Shown: positions 24,003 through 33,124 of the stretch, piece after piece
Position numbering within the stretch: position 1 is the stretch's first letter
Layout of the letters: every line of letters begins with the position of its first letter
Assembly: GCA_043738425.1 (NCBI GenBank)
Contig: JAYUGJ010000121.1
Coordinates: 43,347 to 107,346, forward strand
Length of the DNA: 64,000 nt
Direction of reading: 5' to 3'
Source of the DNA: PBB1 sp043738425
GTDB taxonomy: Bacteria > Pseudomonadota > Gammaproteobacteria > Burkholderiales > Burkholderiaceae_C
Notes under the pieces: generated by a model
The model's database searches: none
Told to the model about the DNA's origin: nothing
The model's input: the letters and a program-made list of their open reading frames with translations, nothing else
Position numbers and translations under genes: made by a program

Positions 24003-24812
24003 TCAGCTGCGGATCTTGTAGCCAGTGCGTAGCAGGTGCAAGCAGAGCGCGCACACCGCCACCATCGCGACAGAGGCAACCGCTAAACTGAGCCAAGGCG
24101 ACACATCGCTCGCGCCGAAAAATCCGTACCGAAAACCATCGACCAGATAGAAAAACGGATTCAGGTGGCTGACCTTTTGCCACAGCGGCGGCAGGCTGTG
24201 AATCGAATAAAAAACGCCTGCCAAAAACGTCATCGGCATGATGATGAAGTTTTGGAACGTTGCAATCTGGTCGAACTTTTCGGCCCACAAGCCGGCGATC
24301 AAACCCAGCGCACCCATCACCACCGCACCCAGCAGCGTGAACGCAATCACCCACAGCGGCTGCGCCAGCTGCAACGGCGCAAACCACATCGTGACCGCCA
24401 ACACGCCGATGCCCACCGCCACGCCGCGCACCAGCGATGCACCGACGTAGGCGACAAACCAGGCCCAGTGCGACAGCGGCGCGACCAGCAAGAACACCAG
24501 GTTGCCGCTCAACTTGCTTTGGATCAGCGACGAGCTGCCGTTGGCAAACGCGTTTTGCAGCACGCCCATCATCACCAGGCCGGGGATCAAAAAACTGCCG
24601 TAGCCGACACCGGCAAACGGCTGCACGTGGTCTTGCAACACCTGGCCAAAAATCAGCAAATACAGCACCGAGGTGAGCACCGGCGCGGCCACCGTTTGAA
24701 ACGCGACCTTCCAAAAGCGCAGCACTTCTTTCGTGAACAAGGTGCGCGCACCCGACAACCGGTGCATCGCGGGCAGCTCGGCAAGCGCCGCTGGCGCAGA
24801 CGGCTGCGTCAT
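24003..24812 (-). CDS. ABC-2 type transporter permease (YadH-like)
   Basis: A 269-residue inner-membrane permease with about six membrane helices. Typical ABC-2 elements: LFTKEVLRFWKVAFQTVAAP, VLTSVLYLLIFGQVL and GLVMMGVLQNAFANGSSSLI, with MPMTFLAGVFYSIHSLPPLW and LNPFFYLVDGFRYGFFG near the end. With the ATP-binding subunit encoded just upstream (4-base overlap) it forms an exporter of unknown substrate. In Burkholderiales the pair usually sits between mlaB and ibaG, as part of an envelope cluster. Confidence 0.93.
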   Translation of the reverse strand: MTQPSAPAALAELPAMHRLSGARTLFTKEVLRFWKVAFQTVAAPVLTSVLYLLIFGQVLQDHVQPFAGVGYGSFLIPGLVMMGVLQNAFANGSSSLIQSKLSGNLVFLLVAPLSHWAWFVAYVGASLVRGVAVGIGVLAVTMWFAPLQLAQPLWVIAFTLLGAVVMGALGLIAGLWAEKFDQIATFQNFIIMPMTFLAGVFYSIHSLPPLWQKVSHLNPFFYLVDGFRYGFFGASDVSPWLSLAVASVAMVAVCALCLHLLRTGYKIRS

Positions 24813-25828
24813 GCGGCCACCGGTGCGGCGGGCACTGCGGGCTGAACGGCACTCTCAGCGGCCGACGCGCCTTGCATGATTTCCAAAAACACATCTTCCA
24901 GGTCAGCGCGGCCGATCTCCAGGTCTTCGATGCGCACCTGTGCCAGGCGCAGCCGCAGCAGCAGCGACTCGACTTCCGCGGCATCGTGTGCGGTGATCTG
25001 GGCGGCCCGGCCGGTCACCCGCGCAAGTGCGGCCAAGTCACCGGGCAACACGTCGTCGGTCTTGAAGCGCAGCATCGTGCTGGCGGTGCCGGCCAGCAGC
25101 GCCGAGGTGGTGTCGAGTGCGACCACGCGGCCTTGTTTGAGCATCGCAATGCGGCCGCACAGCGCTTCGGCTTCTTCCAAATAGTGGGTCGTCAGCAGCA
25201 CGGTGTGGCCTTCGCGGTTGAGCTTCGAAATAAACGCCCACAAGGTTTGCCGCAGTTCGACATCGACCCCTGCGGTCGGCTCATCGAGCACGATGACCGG
25301 TGGCCGGTGCACCAACGCCAGCGCCACCAGCAAGCGCCGCTTCATGCCGCCCGACAGCGCGCGCGTATTGGCGTTGGCTTTGTCGGTCAGGCCGAGGTGG
25401 TGCAGCAGCTCATCGATCCAGGCGTCGTTGGTGCGGCGGCTGGCGCGCTGGCCGCTGCGCACCCCGAAATAGCCGCTTTGAATTTGCAACGATTCACGCA
25501 CCGTGAAAAACGGGTCGTACACCAGCTCTTGCGGCACGATGCCGAGGCTGCGCCGCGCCGCCGCGTAATCGGTCACCACATCGTGGCCATGCACCGTGAC
25601 GCGGCCCGAACTGGCGCGCGCGAGACCGGCCAAGATGCTGATCAGCGTGGTTTTGCCGGCACCGTTGGGGCCGAGCAAGCCGAAGAATTCGCCCGGCTGG
25701 ATGTCGAATGCGACGTGGTCCAGCGCCTGCACATTTTTTGCCTTGCCGGCGTAGGTTTTGCTTAGGTCGACAAATGAAATGGCGGCCAGCGAATGCTCGG
25801 TGGCTGATGGAGACACGGCGTTATTCAT
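24809..25828 (-). CDS. ABC transporter ATP-binding protein (YadG-like)
   Basis: A 339-residue ATPase partner of the permease that follows. It has Walker A GLLGPNGAGKTTLISILAG, the signature LSGGMKRRLLVALALVHRP, Walker B VIVLDEPTAGVD and the H-loop LLTTHYLEEAEAL. The start at 25828 begins MNNAVSPSATEHSLAAISFV and overlaps the stop of the aminopeptidase gene by eight bases. The C-terminal domain of about 100 residues (after 230) is typical of drug/polysaccharide-type ABC-2 exporters. Substrate unknown. Confidence 0.94.
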   Translation of the reverse strand: MNNAVSPSATEHSLAAISFVDLSKTYAGKAKNVQALDHVAFDIQPGEFFGLLGPNGAGKTTLISILAGLARASSGRVTVHGHDVVTDYAAARRSLGIVPQELVYDPFFTVRESLQIQSGYFGVRSGQRASRRTNDAWIDELLHHLGLTDKANANTRALSGGMKRRLLVALALVHRPPVIVLDEPTAGVDVELRQTLWAFISKLNREGHTVLLTTHYLEEAEALCGRIAMLKQGRVVALDTTSALLAGTASTMLRFKTDDVLPGDLAALARVTGRAAQITAHDAAEVESLLLRLRLAQVRIEDLEIGRADLEDVFLEIMQGASAAESAVQPAVPAAPVAA

Positions 25829-26918
25829 GCAGCTGCGGATTGTAGGAATCGACCGCCAGGGCCTGCAGTGCGCGCTGGCGTTGCTCGATGGGCAGCGCAG
25901 CCAGGCGCAGCACTGCGGCATAAAAACGCGGTAAATCGCCACCCAAAGAAGCCAACAACCGTTCGAACTGCGGCACCAGATCGGTGTACGCCGCCAGCAC
26001 GCCGAACGAGGCGTTGTTGGCGTGGGCGAACCAGCCGTCGTAACCCGCGTAGCCCTGCCACGCACCGGCTTTCAATGCGGCGTAGTCGGCTTGCAGCTGC
26101 GCCATCAACCGTGCTTTGTCGCGCCGCTTTTCAGCCGGCGTGGCGGCGCTGGCGTACAGCGCGTCCAACCGTTCCCGCGTACGGCCGGTCAGCGCGCGAA
26201 AGTCGTTGCGCCGCGCATCGAGCGCGACGAATTCGGCGCGCGCGGCCTCATTGCCGACGGCTGCCAACCAACGCGCGCTGCCTGCGCGCTCTACCGTGGT
26301 GGCAAACGATTCATTGAACTCGGTGTCGCCACTGGCGTAGGCCATTTGGTGCGACAGCTCATGGAATATCAGCCGCGCCAGTTCGCCCTCCGGATAGTTC
26401 ACAAAAGTGTTGAGCAACGGATCGGCAAAGTAGGCCCCCGGCAGCTTGCCCAAGGTGGAATACGCCGGCACGCCATACACGCTGACTTCAGCGCCTTGCG
26501 CGCGCAACGGCGCGGCATAGGCATCGGCCGCGTCACGCTGGTAATAACCGCGGTAGGCCACACAGCCGACCACCGCGAAGCACCAGGTTTGCAAACGCAG
26601 ACTCAACTCGGGTGCCGCCACCACGTTCCACACCGCTGCGCTGCGCTGCACATCGGCGTAACGGCGGTAGCTGGCGTTGTCGGGCAGCTTGAGCTCAGTC
26701 ACCGCATAGTCGCGCAGGCGTTGCGTCAACCGCAACCGCGCTTTCAGTGCATCGGGCGTGGCGGCATCGGCCAGCCAGTCGGGCACCGGCCGCGCAGCGT
26801 GCAACAACTGCAGGTGTCCACTGACCGATTGCGCGTAATAAGTCAGACTGCTGCAGCCAGTGGCGGCCACGACGCCGAGACTCAAAAAAAACACCGCGCC
26901 GAGGGTTCGCAATCGCAT
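25821..26918 (-). CDS. Putative zinc aminopeptidase lipoprotein (DUF2265/COG4324 type)
   Basis: A 365-residue predicted lipoprotein (lipobox ATGC within LSLGVVAATGCSSL at the N-terminus) with the metalloprotease motif HELSHQMAY and a downstream Glu in NESFATTVE, as in the putative aminopeptidase family PF10023. Other family regions are WCFAVVGCVAYRGYYQRDAA and YDGWFAHANNASFGVLAAYT. It is probably anchored at the periplasmic face. The start at 26918 (MRLRTLGAVFFL) is preferred over 27149, since the upstream part lacks coding character. It overlaps the ABC ATPase gene by eight bases. Confidence 0.9.
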   Translation of the reverse strand: MRLRTLGAVFFLSLGVVAATGCSSLTYYAQSVSGHLQLLHAARPVPDWLADAATPDALKARLRLTQRLRDYAVTELKLPDNASYRRYADVQRSAAVWNVVAAPELSLRLQTWCFAVVGCVAYRGYYQRDAADAYAAPLRAQGAEVSVYGVPAYSTLGKLPGAYFADPLLNTFVNYPEGELARLIFHELSHQMAYASGDTEFNESFATTVERAGSARWLAAVGNEAARAEFVALDARRNDFRALTGRTRERLDALYASAATPAEKRRDKARLMAQLQADYAALKAGAWQGYAGYDGWFAHANNASFGVLAAYTDLVPQFERLLASLGGDLPRFYAAVLRLAALPIEQRQRALQALAVDSYNPQLHE

Positions 26919-27009
26919 CGAATCATCATGGCACAGGCGCTTGGCTACACTGATTTTCCGACGCCTGCCGAGCCGTTTCCCGCAGCGTCGTTGCAGCCGG
27001 ATTTTCGCA

Positions 27010-28215
27010 ATGCACCTGATCCAAACCATCGTTGCCAACGCGCCCGCCATCACTGCGCTGCGGCGCGACCTGCATGCACACCCTGAACTGTGCTTTGAAG
27101 AGCTGCGCACCTCCGATCTGATTGCGCAGCAGCTCACCGAGTGGGGCATACCGATTCATCGCGGACTGGCGAAAACCGGCGTGGTTGCGGTGTTGAAGAA
27201 CGGCAACTCGCAGCGCGCGGTGGGTTTGCGCGCCGACATGGACGCACTACCGATGACCGAGCGCAACACCTTCGCGCATGCCAGCCGACATGCCGGCCGC
27301 ATGCACGCCTGCGGTCACGACGGCCACACCGCGATGTTGCTGGCAGCGGCTAAACACCTGGCACAACACCGCCACTTCGACGGCACGGTGTACCTGGTGT
27401 TTCAGCCGGCCGAAGAAGGCGGTGGCGGTGCGCGCGAAATGATCGCCGACGGCTTGTTCGAGCGGTTCCCGATGGAAGCGATCTTCGGGGTGCACAACTG
27501 GCCCGGCTTGGCGGTCGGCCAGTTCGCCATCAAGCCCGGTCCGTGCTTTGCCAGCAGCAACGAATTTCGCATCACCGTGCAGGGCAAAGGCACGCACGCA
27601 GCGATGCCGGACCTGGGCCTCGACCCGGTGCCGGTGGCTTGCCAACTGGTGCAGGCGCTGCAAACCATCGTCAGCCGCAACCTGCGGCCGATCGATGCCG
27701 GCGTGGTGTCGGTGACCATGCTGCGCGCAGGCGTCGCCACCAACGTGGTGCCCGACAGCTGCGAGCTGCAGGGCACGGTGCGCACCTTCACGCTGGCGGT
27801 GCTCGACCTGATCGAGCACCGCATGCGTGAGATTGCGCAGCACACCTGCGCCGCATTCGGCATGACCTGCAATGTCGACTTCAAACGCAACTACCCACCG
27901 ACCATCAACCACCCGCGCGAAACCGCATTTGCACGCCGCGTGATGACCGACCTGGTGGGCACCGACAACGTGCTCGACTTCGAGCCGACGATGGGTGCCG
28001 AAGACTTCAGCTATTACCTGCAAAAAATCCCCGGCGCGTATTTCGTGATCGGCAACGGCGATGTCGGCGGCGCGCACCGGCAGTCCGGCCACGGCATGGG
28101 CCCGTGCATGCTGCACAACCCGAGCTACGACTTCAATGATGCGTTGATTCCACTGGGTGCCACGCTGTGGGTGCGCATGGCCGAACAGTGGCTGGCCGCG
28201 CCGCCACCCGGTTGA
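27010..28215 (+). CDS. M20 family amidohydrolase (hippurate hydrolase-like)
   Basis: A 401-residue metal-dependent hydrolase of the M20D group that cleaves N-acyl amino acids or related amides. Metal and catalytic motifs: GLRADMDALPMTE, HACGHDGHTAMLLAAAKHLA, FQPAEEGGGGAREMIADGLF and GTHAAMPDLGLDPV, with a C-terminal MGAEDFSYYLQKIPGAYFV. The start at 27010 (MHLIQTIVANAPAITALRRD) is chosen because the family begins about there; the frame is open further upstream. It is divergent from the aminopeptidase gene and convergent with pgi. The exact substrate cannot be read from sequence. Confidence 0.93.
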   Translation: MHLIQTIVANAPAITALRRDLHAHPELCFEELRTSDLIAQQLTEWGIPIHRGLAKTGVVAVLKNGNSQRAVGLRADMDALPMTERNTFAHASRHAGRMHACGHDGHTAMLLAAAKHLAQHRHFDGTVYLVFQPAEEGGGGAREMIADGLFERFPMEAIFGVHNWPGLAVGQFAIKPGPCFASSNEFRITVQGKGTHAAMPDLGLDPVPVACQLVQALQTIVSRNLRPIDAGVVSVTMLRAGVATNVVPDSCELQGTVRTFTLAVLDLIEHRMREIAQHTCAAFGMTCNVDFKRNYPPTINHPRETAFARRVMTDLVGTDNVLDFEPTMGAEDFSYYLQKIPGAYFVIGNGDVGGAHRQSGHGMGPCMLHNPSYDFNDALIPLGATLWVRMAEQWLAAPPPG

Positions 28216-28295
28216 CCAGCGCGCCCCGTTGGCTCGTGCTTCATCACGGGCGCGGCGCAGTTGGTTGTTGAAACTACCCTGGTCTGATCGGCCCG

Positions 28296-28320
28296 GGGGT
28301 CAGGTCTGCAACGCAGACTG
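28296..28320. repeat. REP-like element: GGGGTCAGGTC followed by hairpin
   Basis: GGGGTCAGGTCTGCAACGCAGACTG lies between the convergent M20 and pgi genes. The 3' half is a perfect six-base hairpin (GTCTGC-AAC-GCAGAC). The conserved tetranucleotide-plus-hairpin design and the GGGGTCAG core are what I expect of elements mobilised by RAYT proteins, one of which is encoded at 43938-44699. Confidence 0.5.
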
Positions 28321-28400
28321 TGTGCGCCGCGCCAGCATGCGCCCGCGGTACGGCATCGCCCGGTCGCGGCACAACCTGCCGCCTGCAGCGCCGATGACGA

Positions 28401-30053
28401 TCAACCGCGCAGCCGCGCGATCAAACCGGCAGTCGACGCGTCGAGGTCGGCGTGTGGTGCGGTCGCGTCGGCCGGATCTGCGGCCAGGCGCGGCAGCAAT
28501 TCGCCGCACAGCGACTTGCCCAATTCCACGCCCCACTGGTCGAAGCTGTTGATGCCCCAGACCGCGCCGCTGGTGAACACGCGGTGTTCGTACAACGCGA
28601 TCAGCGCGCCCAGGCTGTGCGGGGTCAGGTGTTGAATCAGCAAGGTGGTGCTGGGGCGGTTGCCGGGAAACGTGCGGTGGCGCGCCAGCGTCTCGGCGTC
28701 GATCTCGGCGTCGCTCTCGGCTGAAGCGCTGCGAGGCCGTTCAGCCAGCGCGTGCGCCGTGGTCTTGCCGCGCATCAGCGCTTGCGATTGCGCCAGCCCA
28801 TTGGCCAACAGCAGCGTGTGCTGGTGCTCAAGCCGCGTCATCACCTCGTCACTCGCACCGACGCTGCCAAAGCTCGGCCGCCGCACCAGGATGAATTCGA
28901 CCGGAACCACATCGCTGCCCTGGTGCAGCATTTGGAAATACGCATGCTGGCCGTTGGTGCCCGGCTCGCCCCAAATAACCGGGCTGGTGGCGTACGGCAG
29001 CAGCTCGCCGGCGCGGTCGACCTGCTTGCCGTTGATTTCCATTTCCAGCTGCTGCAAATACGCTGGAAAGCGGCGCAAACCGTGGTGGTACGGCGCCAGG
29101 TTGCGGCTGGCAGCAGCATGGAAGTTGCGGTACCACACGTCGAGCAAGCCGAGCAGCAGCGGCACATTCGATGCAAGTGGCGCGTCGCAAAAGTGGCGGT
29201 CCATCGCGTGCGCACCGGCGAGCAACTCGCGGAAGTGATCGGCACCAATGGCGATGGCAATCGGCAACCCGATGGCCGACCACATCGAATAGCGCCCGCC
29301 CACCCAATCCCAAAATCCGAAGGTGGTGGTGATGCCGAACGCCGCGGCCGCTTCGACCTGCGTGGTGGTGGCAACGAAATGCTGCGCGATGTGGCTGCCG
29401 CCTTCAGCTAAAAACCAGGCCCGCGCGGCTTGCGCATTGGCCATGGTTTCTTGCGTAGTGAAGGTTTTGCTGGCGATGATGAACAGCGTCTCGGCCGGTT
29501 TGAGATGCCGCAACACCGACGCGATGTCGTGGCCATCGACATTCGACACGAAGTGAAATTGCAGCCCGGGATGCACAAACGCGTCGAGCGCGGGCACCAC
29601 CATTTGGGGCCCCAGATCGCTGCCGCCGATGCCGATGTTGACGATGTGGCGGATGCCGCTGGCAGCCGTGTCGCGCACGGTTTCGGCAAACGCCAGCATC
29701 GCATCCAGCACGTGGTGGATGTCGGTGCTGTGCGCGCTGCCATCGCGCGGTGCGCGCAACGCGGTGTGCCACGCCGCGCGGCCTTCGGTGGTGTTGATCG
29801 CGGCACCTGCAAACATCGCGTCGCGCTGCGCGGGCACGCCGCACTCACGCGCCAGGTCGATTAGGTGACGCAGCGTGGCCGCATCGAGGTGGTTCTTCGA
29901 CAAATCGGCGAACACCTCGGGCGCATCGAAGCTCAACGCAGCAAAGCGGCCGGCGTCGCGCACGAACGCGTCGCGCAGATCGAAGTCACGGCCATGCGCG
30001 CGGTAGTGGCCATGCAGCGCGGCCCATGCCGCAGTGCGGTCGCAGCGGATCAT
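28401..30053 (-). CDS. pgi: Glucose-6-phosphate isomerase
   Basis: A 550-residue enzyme interconverting glucose 6-phosphate and fructose 6-phosphate. Family motifs: NIGIGGSDLGPQMVVPALDA, ASKTFTTQETMANA, WDWVGGRYSMWSAIGLP, GEPGTNGQHAYFQMLHQG and the C-terminal FDQWGVELGKSL. The length is as usual for bacterial Pgi, with no gaps. The tal gene lies 27 bases upstream on the same strand, so the two probably form an operon. It is not normally found in this mla-murA neighbourhood. Confidence 0.97.
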   Translation of the reverse strand: MIRCDRTAAWAALHGHYRAHGRDFDLRDAFVRDAGRFAALSFDAPEVFADLSKNHLDAATLRHLIDLARECGVPAQRDAMFAGAAINTTEGRAAWHTALRAPRDGSAHSTDIHHVLDAMLAFAETVRDTAASGIRHIVNIGIGGSDLGPQMVVPALDAFVHPGLQFHFVSNVDGHDIASVLRHLKPAETLFIIASKTFTTQETMANAQAARAWFLAEGGSHIAQHFVATTTQVEAAAAFGITTTFGFWDWVGGRYSMWSAIGLPIAIAIGADHFRELLAGAHAMDRHFCDAPLASNVPLLLGLLDVWYRNFHAAASRNLAPYHHGLRRFPAYLQQLEMEINGKQVDRAGELLPYATSPVIWGEPGTNGQHAYFQMLHQGSDVVPVEFILVRRPSFGSVGASDEVMTRLEHQHTLLLANGLAQSQALMRGKTTAHALAERPRSASAESDAEIDAETLARHRTFPGNRPSTTLLIQHLTPHSLGALIALYEHRVFTSGAVWGINSFDQWGVELGKSLCGELLPRLAADPADATAPHADLDASTAGLIARLRG

Positions 30054-30080
30054 CGCAGCCGTGCCCTCACCCGGCCGACC

Positions 30081-31100
30081 TCATTTCGCCGCAAGCAAAG
30101 TGCCGATGAGGCCGTCGAGCCTGGCCGAATCGGCGGCGAATGCGCGGATGCCTTCGGCCAATTTCTCGGTCGCCATCGCGTCGTCGTTGAGCGCGTAACG
30201 AAAGCTGGCCTCGGTGTGGTGGATGGCGGTGGCGCTGTCGCCATATCTGTTGTCAGATCTGTCGCCAGTGCGGTTGTCAGTTCGGTTGTCGATGCCAGCC
30301 CCCTGCGCGTCGAGCACCCGCGGCAGCGGTGCACTGCTGGCTTGCAAGCCGGCCAGCAGCTCCGGGCTGATCGTGAGCAAGTCGCAACCGGCCAGCGCGG
30401 TGATCTGACCCAGGTTGCGAAAGCTTGCGCCCATGACTTCGGTCGCGATGCCGACGCGCTTGAAATAGCGATAGATCTGCGCCACCGATTGCACGCCTGG
30501 ATCGTTCGCGCCCGCGTGCGCCGACTCGTCCCACGCCGCACCGGCGGCCTTCTTGTGCCAGTCGTAGATGCGGCCGACGAATGGCGAGATCAGTTGCACC
30601 TTCGCTTCGCCACACGCCGCCGCCTGTGCAAACGCAAACAGCAGCGTCAGGTTGCAATGGATGCCTTCGGCTTCGAGCGTGCGCGCGGCCTGGATGCCCT
30701 CCCAGGTGGCCGCGATCTTGATCAGCACGCGGTCTCGGCCGACGCCCGCAGCGGAGTACAGCGCGCTGATGCGGCGCGCGCGAGACAGCGTGGCGGCGGT
30801 GTCGAAACTCAAGCGCGCATCGACCTCACTCGACACCCGGCCCGGTATGACTTTCAATATCTCGAGGCCAAAGCGCACCAGCGTGCGGTCGACGATGTCG
30901 TCCAGCGGCGCGCCGCGGTTGGCGTGAACGGTGTCGGTCAACAGCGGCGCGTAATCGGGCAGCTGCACTGCTTTCAAGATCAGCGACGGGTTGGTGGTCG
31001 CGTCGCGCGGCGCGAACGCCGCCAGCTGCAAAAAATTGCCGGTGTCGGCCACCACCGTGGTGAACTGCTTGAGTTGGTCGAGTTGGTTCATGGAGGGCAT
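30081..31100 (-). CDS. tal: Transaldolase
   Basis: A 339-residue pentose phosphate enzyme transferring dihydroxyacetone units from sedoheptulose 7-phosphate. It begins MNQLDQLKQFTTVVADTGNF after MPS, has the signature PRDATTNPSLILKAVQ and the Schiff-base lysine in VLIKIAATWEGIQAART. An internal low-complexity insert of Thr/Asp/Arg repeats (DNRTDNRTGDRSDNRYGD, from about residue 273) replaces part of the usual TalB C-terminal region and is unusual. It precedes pgi and is divergent from zwf, with a 139-base shared upstream region. Confidence 0.95.
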   Translation of the reverse strand: MPSMNQLDQLKQFTTVVADTGNFLQLAAFAPRDATTNPSLILKAVQLPDYAPLLTDTVHANRGAPLDDIVDRTLVRFGLEILKVIPGRVSSEVDARLSFDTAATLSRARRISALYSAAGVGRDRVLIKIAATWEGIQAARTLEAEGIHCNLTLLFAFAQAAACGEAKVQLISPFVGRIYDWHKKAAGAAWDESAHAGANDPGVQSVAQIYRYFKRVGIATEVMGASFRNLGQITALAGCDLLTISPELLAGLQASSAPLPRVLDAQGAGIDNRTDNRTGDRSDNRYGDSATAIHHTEASFRYALNDDAMATEKLAEGIRAFAADSARLDGLIGTLLAAK

Positions 31101-31239
31101 GCGCTGATCGATCAGGCTGAATTAGAACCCGAGCCCGCGCGCCGCGGCTGTAGGAGATGGCCTGCATCCGGCATTCGTGCGCATGTTGAAATGCTTCACG
31201 CAATGCATGCGCCTGCGCGCGGGCGAAAGGGCTCCCACG

Positions 31240-32694
31240 ATGTCTTTCGATTTGGTGTTTTTCGGTGGCACCGGCGACCTCACCTGGCGCAAGCTGATGC
31301 CTGCGTTGTTCCAGGCGTTTCGCCACGGCAAGCTGCCACCGGGCGGGCGCATCTTGTCGGTCGCACGCGATGAGCAAACCGACGACCAGTACCGCGCGTG
31401 GCTGAAAGAACGCTTTCGCGGCGTCGAAGATTGCAAGCGCCCGACCGACGACGAGTTCGCGCGCTTCGCCGAGCTGCTGCACTACCGCCGCATGGACTTG
31501 TCGCAGCCCGCGCACTACGCCGGCCTCAGCCAGTGGATCAACGAACGCAACGCCGACATCGCGGTGCTGTACCTGGCGACCAGCCCGCACCTGTTTCCAC
31601 AAATTTGCGCGCAGCTCGGCGCAGTGGGCCTGAACGGCGCGAAGGTGCGCGTCGTGCTGGAAAAACCGCTGGGCCACGACCTCGCCAGCGCGCAAGAAAT
31701 CAACCGCGTGGTGCGCGCGTCGTTCAGTGAAACGCAGGCGTTTCGCATCGACCACTACCTCGGTAAGCCATCGGTGCAAAACCTGATGGCGTTGCGCTTC
31801 GGCAATGCGCTGTTCGAGCCGCTGTGGCGGCGCGAAAGCATCGCCAACATCCAAATCACGCTGGCCGAAGACATCGGCGTGGGCACGCGCGGAGAGTTCT
31901 ACAACCGCACCGGCACGCTGCGCGACATGGTGCAAAACCACGCGCTGCAGTTGCTCAGCATGGTGGCGATGGAGCCGCCGTCGCGCTTCGATGCCGATGC
32001 CATTCGGGACGAAAAACTGAAGGTACTGCGCTCGCTCAAACCGTTCACCGACGACAGCGTGGCGCGCGACGTGGTGCGTGGCCAGTACCGCGCAGGCAAC
32101 GTGGCGGGGCAAATGGTCGCGGCCTACACCGACGAGCTGAAAGTGCCGCCCGACAGCCGCTGCGAAACCTTCGTGGCGCTGCGCACCGAAGTGCAAAACT
32201 GGCGCTGGGCGGGGGTGCCGTTTTATCTGCGCACCGGCAAGCGGTTGCCCGCACGCGATGCGCAGATCGTCGTGAACTTTCGACCCGCGCCGCACAGCAT
32301 TTTTCCGGGCGTGAACCCACCGAACAAGCTGGTCATCAAGCTGCAACCCGGCGATGGACTGGAGCTGCACATGCTGGCCGCCAAAGGCACCGGGCAAAGT
32401 GAGGCGCTGACCGCGGTGTCGCTCGACCTCGACTTCGACAAGACGTTTCCCGAAACGCGCATCGGCGCCTACGAACGGTTGCTGCTCGACGCCATCGCGG
32501 GCCGGCTGAATTTATTCGTGCGCAGTGATGAGCAAGAGCAGGCCTGGGCCTGGGTCGAGCCGGTGCTGCATGCCTGGCAGCGCGACAACGAAGCCGGTGG
32601 CGCGCCCCGCGGCTACACCGCAGGCACCTGGGGCCCGGCAGCGGCCAGCGCCTTGGTGGCCCGCGACGGCTTCACCTGGTCCGAGGAACAGTAA
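31240..32694 (+). CDS. zwf: Glucose-6-phosphate 1-dehydrogenase
   Basis: A 484-residue enzyme of the oxidative pentose phosphate/Entner-Doudoroff entry step, producing NADPH. Motifs: the nucleotide-binding FFGGTGDLTWRKLMPALFQ, the active-site FRIDHYLGKPSVQNL, and VPFYLRTGKRL. The start at 31240 follows GAAAGGG; the frame is open to 31177. It is divergent from tal and pgi. No edd/eda or pgl is seen nearby. Confidence 0.96.
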   Translation: MSFDLVFFGGTGDLTWRKLMPALFQAFRHGKLPPGGRILSVARDEQTDDQYRAWLKERFRGVEDCKRPTDDEFARFAELLHYRRMDLSQPAHYAGLSQWINERNADIAVLYLATSPHLFPQICAQLGAVGLNGAKVRVVLEKPLGHDLASAQEINRVVRASFSETQAFRIDHYLGKPSVQNLMALRFGNALFEPLWRRESIANIQITLAEDIGVGTRGEFYNRTGTLRDMVQNHALQLLSMVAMEPPSRFDADAIRDEKLKVLRSLKPFTDDSVARDVVRGQYRAGNVAGQMVAAYTDELKVPPDSRCETFVALRTEVQNWRWAGVPFYLRTGKRLPARDAQIVVNFRPAPHSIFPGVNPPNKLVIKLQPGDGLELHMLAAKGTGQSEALTAVSLDLDFDKTFPETRIGAYERLLLDAIAGRLNLFVRSDEQEQAWAWVEPVLHAWQRDNEAGGAPRGYTAGTWGPAAASALVARDGFTWSEEQ

Positions 32695-32774
32695 CGGGGC
32701 CCACATAAGCGCTGTGAGGCAGCGGGAGGGCGGGCAAACGGTCAGGTCGGGCAACCGGACCAGGGGCAGTGTGT

Positions 32775-33077
32775 TTACGCCGGGGTCAGGTCTACAGCGG
32801 CATCATCCGCCGCAATGCCCAACAGCGCGGCCACGCCGTAGACCCGCGCCAACTGGTTCAAGCGCGGCGGCGAGGCACGCAGCGCGAAAGTACGGCCCGA
32901 CGCTTGCGCCACGCGGCGGCATTCCAACAGCACCGCCAGCGCCGACGAATCAAACTGCTGCAAGCCCGCAGCATCGATCAACAGCTGATCGGCTGGCTCA
33001 CGTGCCAGCGCTTGATTCAACATGCGCAGCACGTCCTTCGCTTCAGCGAAACCGATGGTGGAAGGCAGCAGCAACAT
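32775..33077 (-). CDS. mlaB: STAS-domain protein MlaB
   Basis: A 100-residue cytoplasmic STAS protein that binds and regulates the MlaF ATPase. The core has LLIDAAGLQQFDSSALAVLL, the conserved STAS loop with the phosphorylatable-type Ser/Thr region, and NQLARVYGVAALL. The start at 33077 (MLLLPSTIGFAEAKDV) fits the family length. Its last residues (VDLTPA) and stop are encoded by a GGGGTCAGGTC repeat element at 32782-32792, so the C-terminal end was probably created by insertion of the repeat. It follows mlaC by 47 bases. Confidence 0.88.
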   Translation of the reverse strand: MLLLPSTIGFAEAKDVLRMLNQALAREPADQLLIDAAGLQQFDSSALAVLLECRRVAQASGRTFALRASPPRLNQLARVYGVAALLGIAADDAAVDLTPA

Positions 33078-33124
33078 GGGCGGAGGGTGGCAATTCAGCG
33101 CGTCAGCTCGGCACGTCGGGTCAG

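Noticed and set aside
30826..32397. 523-codon minus-strand ORF opposite zwf
   Set aside because: Complementary to the conserved zwf frame; composition is typical of a shadow ORF.
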